Below the pieces are notes generated by a model. That model did no database searches, was not told where the DNA came from, and was given only the letters and a program-made list of their open reading frames with translations. Position numbers and translations under genes: made by a program. This document shows, one piece after another, positions 6,354-8,993 of a stretch of 8,993 nucleotides of DNA (position 1 is its first letter; each line of letters starts with the position of its first letter). Origin of the DNA: Bacillota bacterium (GTDB lineage Bacteria > Bacillota_A > Clostridia > DSM-8532); the NCBI GenBank assembly GCA_023424865.1, contig JAFADM010000014.1, positions 1 through 8,993 of the forward strand, in the 5' to 3' direction.

Positions 6354-7310
6354 CTACAGCCTTTTATAAGCGCCTAAATAGGTCCGCCAGGGCTGAAAGC
6401 CAAATTGTCCGTAAAACCCTTTTAATATGGTCCAATCTATATTGACATTTCCGGCACCCTGCTGCTTTAAATAAACCAGAGAATCCCGAAGCAGACGATT
6501 GCCAAACCCGCTGCCGCGAAGCTCCAGGGCAATTCCCACAGGTCCCAGGCTGCCCCAGTTTGAACCCAGGTACAGGCCCATACCCGAAGCTTTTTCACAA
6601 ACATGGATTTTGCAGAAGCCCTTAACCTGACTTTCATTTACAAGTACCAGCAAATGATCCGGGTTGCCGCCGCTTTCAATAAAATCCATTATCTCAAGCT
6701 TCCATCTCCCGGGAAATTCACTGTCAAAAAAGCTCTCCAGGGCTTTTCTGTCCTCAGGCTGGTAGGGACGTGTAAGATAAGCCTTGCTTTTGTTATACTT
6801 CAAAGGAAGGCTTTCAAAATCAATTTGGGAGGCATTAGCCATAAGGTCATAATGCTCTTCCGTATTTAGAGTAAATCCCATTTTTGTAAATAATACCTTT
6901 GAAGCCTCGGATGGCTCAGGTATCCCGGAGAAAAAATTGTTCAACTCGCCCCCGGCTAGAACCTTAATAACGCCTGCCTCCCTGAGTGCTACCTCCGCTT
7001 TTTGGAAAAGCGTACTTCCAATGCCCTTCTGCCTTTCCTCCGGAGCCACAAACAGAGTGCTCAGCCATGCCGTGTTCTGATATTCCGGCATACGGTTATC
7101 ACTAAGCTTGCATACAATGGCACCTGCCAGACGCTCATCCTTTTTACAGGCCAGAGACGCCGGGCCATAAAAGGAAGGATCTGTCCAAAGCTTTTGGCCC
7201 AATAGGAAAGCATCCACCTTGTAGGCTTTGGAAAAGCATCTGTTCCAAAGATCCCCAGCCTCTTTCAGGTCCCTTTCAAGAAAGGGTGTAAAAACGAAAT
7301 CCTGATTCAT
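6354..7310 (-). CDS. tandem GNAT-family N-acetyltransferase
   Basis: A 318-residue soluble protein made of two GNAT folds. The N-terminal domain has the acetyl-CoA pyrophosphate-binding motif A, LFVAPEERQKGIGSTLF (about residues 86-102), followed by a helix and the strand VIKVLAGG. The C-terminal domain has a second motif A, ELRGSGFGNRLLRDSL (about 263-278), and the usual closing FYGQFGF (299-305). Double GNAT proteins of 300-320 residues are a known architecture (for example mycothiol synthase), where often only one half is catalytic; both halves here keep a recognisable G-x-G loop. I chose the ATG at 7310 because it overlaps the upstream TGA as ATGA and has GGTGGGGGC (7321-7329) about 11 bases ahead. 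The frame is open upstream to an ATG at 7352, inside the previous gene, with another ATG at 7319 too close to that site. Likely acetylates an amine on the operon's substrate or product; the acceptor is unknown. Confidence 0.8.
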   Translation of the reverse strand: MNQDFVFTPFLERDLKEAGDLWNRCFSKAYKVDAFLLGQKLWTDPSFYGPASLACKKDERLAGAIVCKLSDNRMPEYQNTAWLSTLFVAPEERQKGIGSTLFQKAEVALREAGVIKVLAGGELNNFFSGIPEPSEASKVLFTKMGFTLNTEEHYDLMANASQIDFESLPLKYNKSKAYLTRPYQPEDRKALESFFDSEFPGRWKLEIMDFIESGGNPDHLLVLVNESQVKGFCKIHVCEKASGMGLYLGSNWGSLGPVGIALELRGSGFGNRLLRDSLVYLKQQGAGNVNIDWTILKGFYGQFGFQPWRTYLGAYKRL

Positions 7311-8524
7311 AGCTTGCATAGCCCCCACCAGTCGTAATCCTCCACATAGCATAAGTCAAACAGCATGCATCCCGCGGATTTTTGGAAGCACATTTCCACA
7401 GCAGCCCGGAAGGCGGCCGGGTCTCCCTTGTACTGAGCCAGAAACAGGCTTCCCACATAGGGTACGTCGCTGCCCGCCACCTTCTCAACCAGGTCCCCTG
7501 AGCCCTCCACACTGTACCAGTAGGCAGGACGGCCGTTTTTACGGGCTTGCTCTCTTGTTACCTCCGGGTAATAAAAGCCGGAAAGAAGCTTATCCAAAAG
7601 ACCGGCATAGCCTGTAGCCGCGTATTCGCCAGCGTCCACCCAGGGGTATTCCTCAGGTAAATACCGGCTGCTTGCCCAGTTGGCGCCCACATTATAGTAA
7701 AGAGGGTACCAGGAGCCGGTGTAATCCAGAAATTCCGCCTTTTTGCCCGATTCGTCAAAGGCTTTGCGCACCTTTTTAATAAAGTCACATATCACAGATG
7801 CCCTGAAGGTGATCCATTTGCCGAAAAGCTTGCCGTAAACGGGCTCAAGCCCTGTTTCACCTGGCGTCAGGGAATAAATATCCTCCGGCCAGGAAACGAC
7901 TTTTTCCTTGAGATACGTTTCAAAACACAACCGGGTGTATTCGCTGAAATCCGAGCCCAGCCCCACAAAGCGTGCCCGGTCCAGCACAATGCCGTCCAAA
8001 GCGTATTTGTCCAAAAGCTCCCGGATAAGCGAAAGCTCATAGTCCTGCACATCCTCCCTGACAGGGTTGACGAAAACCTCATTGAAATCGTCAATGGCCC
8101 CGATGGTCTGAATGCTCTGGGCCTGTGACACCGGACAAAGGGACGTCCGGCCATTCTGGTCCAGTCCGTTTAAAACGGTTTGCCACGCCGGATTCACAAA
8201 TCCCGGAGCAAGGGGATGGGGGTGCCGGCTTCTTCCCTCGGCAAAAACGTCAAACCCCGCGTAGAGCTTAAGCCCCTTTGCGTGAGCCATCTCCAAATAC
8301 AAGGCCAGATAGTCCCTTTCTTCAAAATCCGGGTCCAGCCTGGCGTAGTGGGGTGCAATGGTACTGTCATACAGGCAGAAGCCAGTGGTATCCTTAACGC
8401 TTAAAATGACGGAGGAAATACCCGATGCAACACACCTGTCCAGCATTTTTTCAAAAAGCTCCGGCTTAAGAAGACGGTGCTTATTGGCCTCAATTTCTAC
8501 CCAGATATAATAATTATCCTTCAT
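7307..8524 (-). CDS. glycoside-hydrolase-like TIM-barrel protein (GHL10 / alpha-amylase superfamily type)
   Basis: A 405-residue protein without signal peptide or membrane helix, so it acts in the cytoplasm. The order of elements resembles the GHL10/COG1649-type barrels. It opens with a strand, IWVEIEANKHR (residues 7-17), then VASGISSVILSVKDTTGF (32-49). Next comes EMAHAKGLKLYAGFDVFAEG (78-97, the 'aHa.Gl..yaw..vf' pattern), a following NP (111-112), then FVNPVREDVQDYELSLIREL (151-170) and DGIVLDRARF (177-186). Asp182 sits where family members carry a candidate catalytic or substrate-binding acid. Glu264 and Asp267 in AEFLDYTGSWY lie on a later strand. The C-terminal third is rich in Trp and Tyr, as in sugar-binding clefts. 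The ATG at 8524 is 7 bases after AAAGGGA (8532-8538). The stop overlaps the next gene's ATG as ATGA. It probably cleaves or modifies an imported glycoside; catalytic activity is inferred, as many GHL10 proteins are uncharacterised. Confidence 0.7.
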   Translation of the reverse strand: MKDNYYIWVEIEANKHRLLKPELFEKMLDRCVASGISSVILSVKDTTGFCLYDSTIAPHYARLDPDFEERDYLALYLEMAHAKGLKLYAGFDVFAEGRSRHPHPLAPGFVNPAWQTVLNGLDQNGRTSLCPVSQAQSIQTIGAIDDFNEVFVNPVREDVQDYELSLIRELLDKYALDGIVLDRARFVGLGSDFSEYTRLCFETYLKEKVVSWPEDIYSLTPGETGLEPVYGKLFGKWITFRASVICDFIKKVRKAFDESGKKAEFLDYTGSWYPLYYNVGANWASSRYLPEEYPWVDAGEYAATGYAGLLDKLLSGFYYPEVTREQARKNGRPAYWYSVEGSGDLVEKVAGSDVPYVGSLFLAQYKGDPAAFRAAVEMCFQKSAGCMLFDLCYVEDYDWWGLCKL

Positions 8525-8528
8525 CGTT

Positions 8529-8993
8529 TTATCCCTTTACAGCGCCGGTAATGGCCTCAATGTAGTTCTTTTGGAAGGACAGGAAAACAGCAATAACCGG
8601 AATAATGGAAATAATCGTGGCTGCCGCCACATAGCCGAACCGATAATTAAACTGTCCGTTCAGGTACTTCAAAGCGGTTGCAAGAGGGTACTTCGCCGGA
8701 TCCTGCAGGATGATGATTGGCCACAGGAAGTCATTCCAGTGAGCGATAAAGTCAAAGATAATAATGGTGGAGATAGCGGGCTTTGTACCGGGCAGCATGA
8801 TGGTGGCCCATGTTCTCAGTTCCGAAGCACCGTCTATCTTAGCCGCTTCAATTAATTCCTTGGGAATGCCTAAATAGGACTGGCGCAAAAGGACAATGCT
8901 GAATACGGTAAGGGAAGTGGGGAGAATAACACCTAAAAAGTTGTCGATAAGGTGGAGGTTTGTGACAATCAGGTATTTAATAACCAGGCCTGC
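8529..8993 (-). CDS. CUT1 sugar ABC transporter permease (MalG/UgpE type), partial
   Basis: Membrane permease subunit of a carbohydrate ABC importer; the frame stays open to the right edge, so only the C-terminal 154 residues are present. The conserved cytoplasmic EAA loop that docks on the ATPase is clear at about residues 47-69 of the fragment: IEAAKIDGAS with the invariant glycine, then IMLPGTKPA. Hydrophobic segments fit the last transmembrane helices: one before the loop (GVILPTSLTVFSIVL), one after it (AISTIIIFDFI, then DFLWPIIIL) and a final one (AAATIISIIPVIAVFLSF). The ending YIEAITGAVKG is typical of the MalG-like second permease of CUT1 systems. The first permease and the solute-binding protein would be expected upstream, outside the window. 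The stop lies 4 bases before the next gene, whose ribosome binding site is embedded in this gene's last codons, so the two are probably translationally coupled. Substrate cannot be told; an oligosaccharide or glycoside is likely from the neighbours. Confidence 0.93.
   Translation of the reverse strand, partial: AGLVIKYLIVTNLHLIDNFLGVILPTSLTVFSIVLLRQSYLGIPKELIEAAKIDGASELRTWATIMLPGTKPAISTIIIFDFIAHWNDFLWPIIILQDPAKYPLATALKYLNGQFNYRFGYVAAATIISIIPVIAVFLSFQKNYIEAITGAVKG

Noticed and set aside
5630..6445. Long plus-strand open frame (271 codons) opposite the FAD oxidoreductase and the end of the GNAT gene
   Set aside because: Low-complexity Ser/Pro/Arg-rich translation with no motif, lying antisense to two well-supported genes; it is a shadow of their codon bias.
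1..8993. tRNA, rRNA, CRISPR, insertion sequence or phage signals
   Set aside because: No repeat-spacer pattern, transposase motifs, paired terminal repeats or structured RNA signatures were seen on either strand; the window is almost wholly filled by coding sequence.

Overview
All recognisable genes in this window lie on the minus strand, so transcription runs from high to low coordinates. There are nine of them, two cut by the window edges. Spacing is tight: gaps are 4 to 95 bases, plus one ATGA start/stop overlap. Nearly every start has a strong AGGAG/GGGGGA-type Shine-Dalgarno sequence. I see no hairpin-plus-U-run terminator, no convincing promoter, no RNA gene, no mobile element and no CRISPR. 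Strong Shine-Dalgarno use, moderate GC, a CUT1 sugar transporter and protein styles resembling Clostridia suggest a Firmicute (Lachnospiraceae/Oscillospiraceae-like anaerobe). That placement is inference from style, not a database match.

Layout in transcription order: (1) C-terminal part of a CUT1 sugar ABC transporter permease (8993-8529); (2) a cytoplasmic TIM-barrel glycoside-hydrolase-like protein of the GHL10/amylase type (8524-7307); (3) a tandem GNAT acetyltransferase (7310-6354); (4) a PF12831-type FAD-dependent oxidoreductase (6333-4951); (5) an ADP-ribosylglycohydrolase-fold protein (4908-3754); (6) a DUF4127 protein of unknown function (3741-2185); (7) NanE, N-acetylmannosamine-6-phosphate 2-epimerase (2134-1439); (8) an AAC(3)-family N-acetyltransferase (1423-656); (9) the N-terminal 186 residues of a Gfo/Idh/MocA NAD(P)-dependent oxidoreductase (560 to below 1).

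The set reads as one catabolic operon. An oligosaccharide or glycoside is imported by the ABC transporter and processed inside the cell by glycosidase-like enzymes (2, 5, possibly 6). It is redox-modified by the FAD and Gfo/Idh enzymes, and an amino-sugar part is N-acetylated and passed through NanE toward GlcNAc-6-phosphate. The best candidate for something undescribed is this combination: DUF4127, an ADP-ribosylglycohydrolase-like protein with altered metal motifs, two unrelated acetyltransferase families and NanE, with no sialate lyase or ManNAc kinase in view. Substrate and reaction order cannot be read from the sequence.
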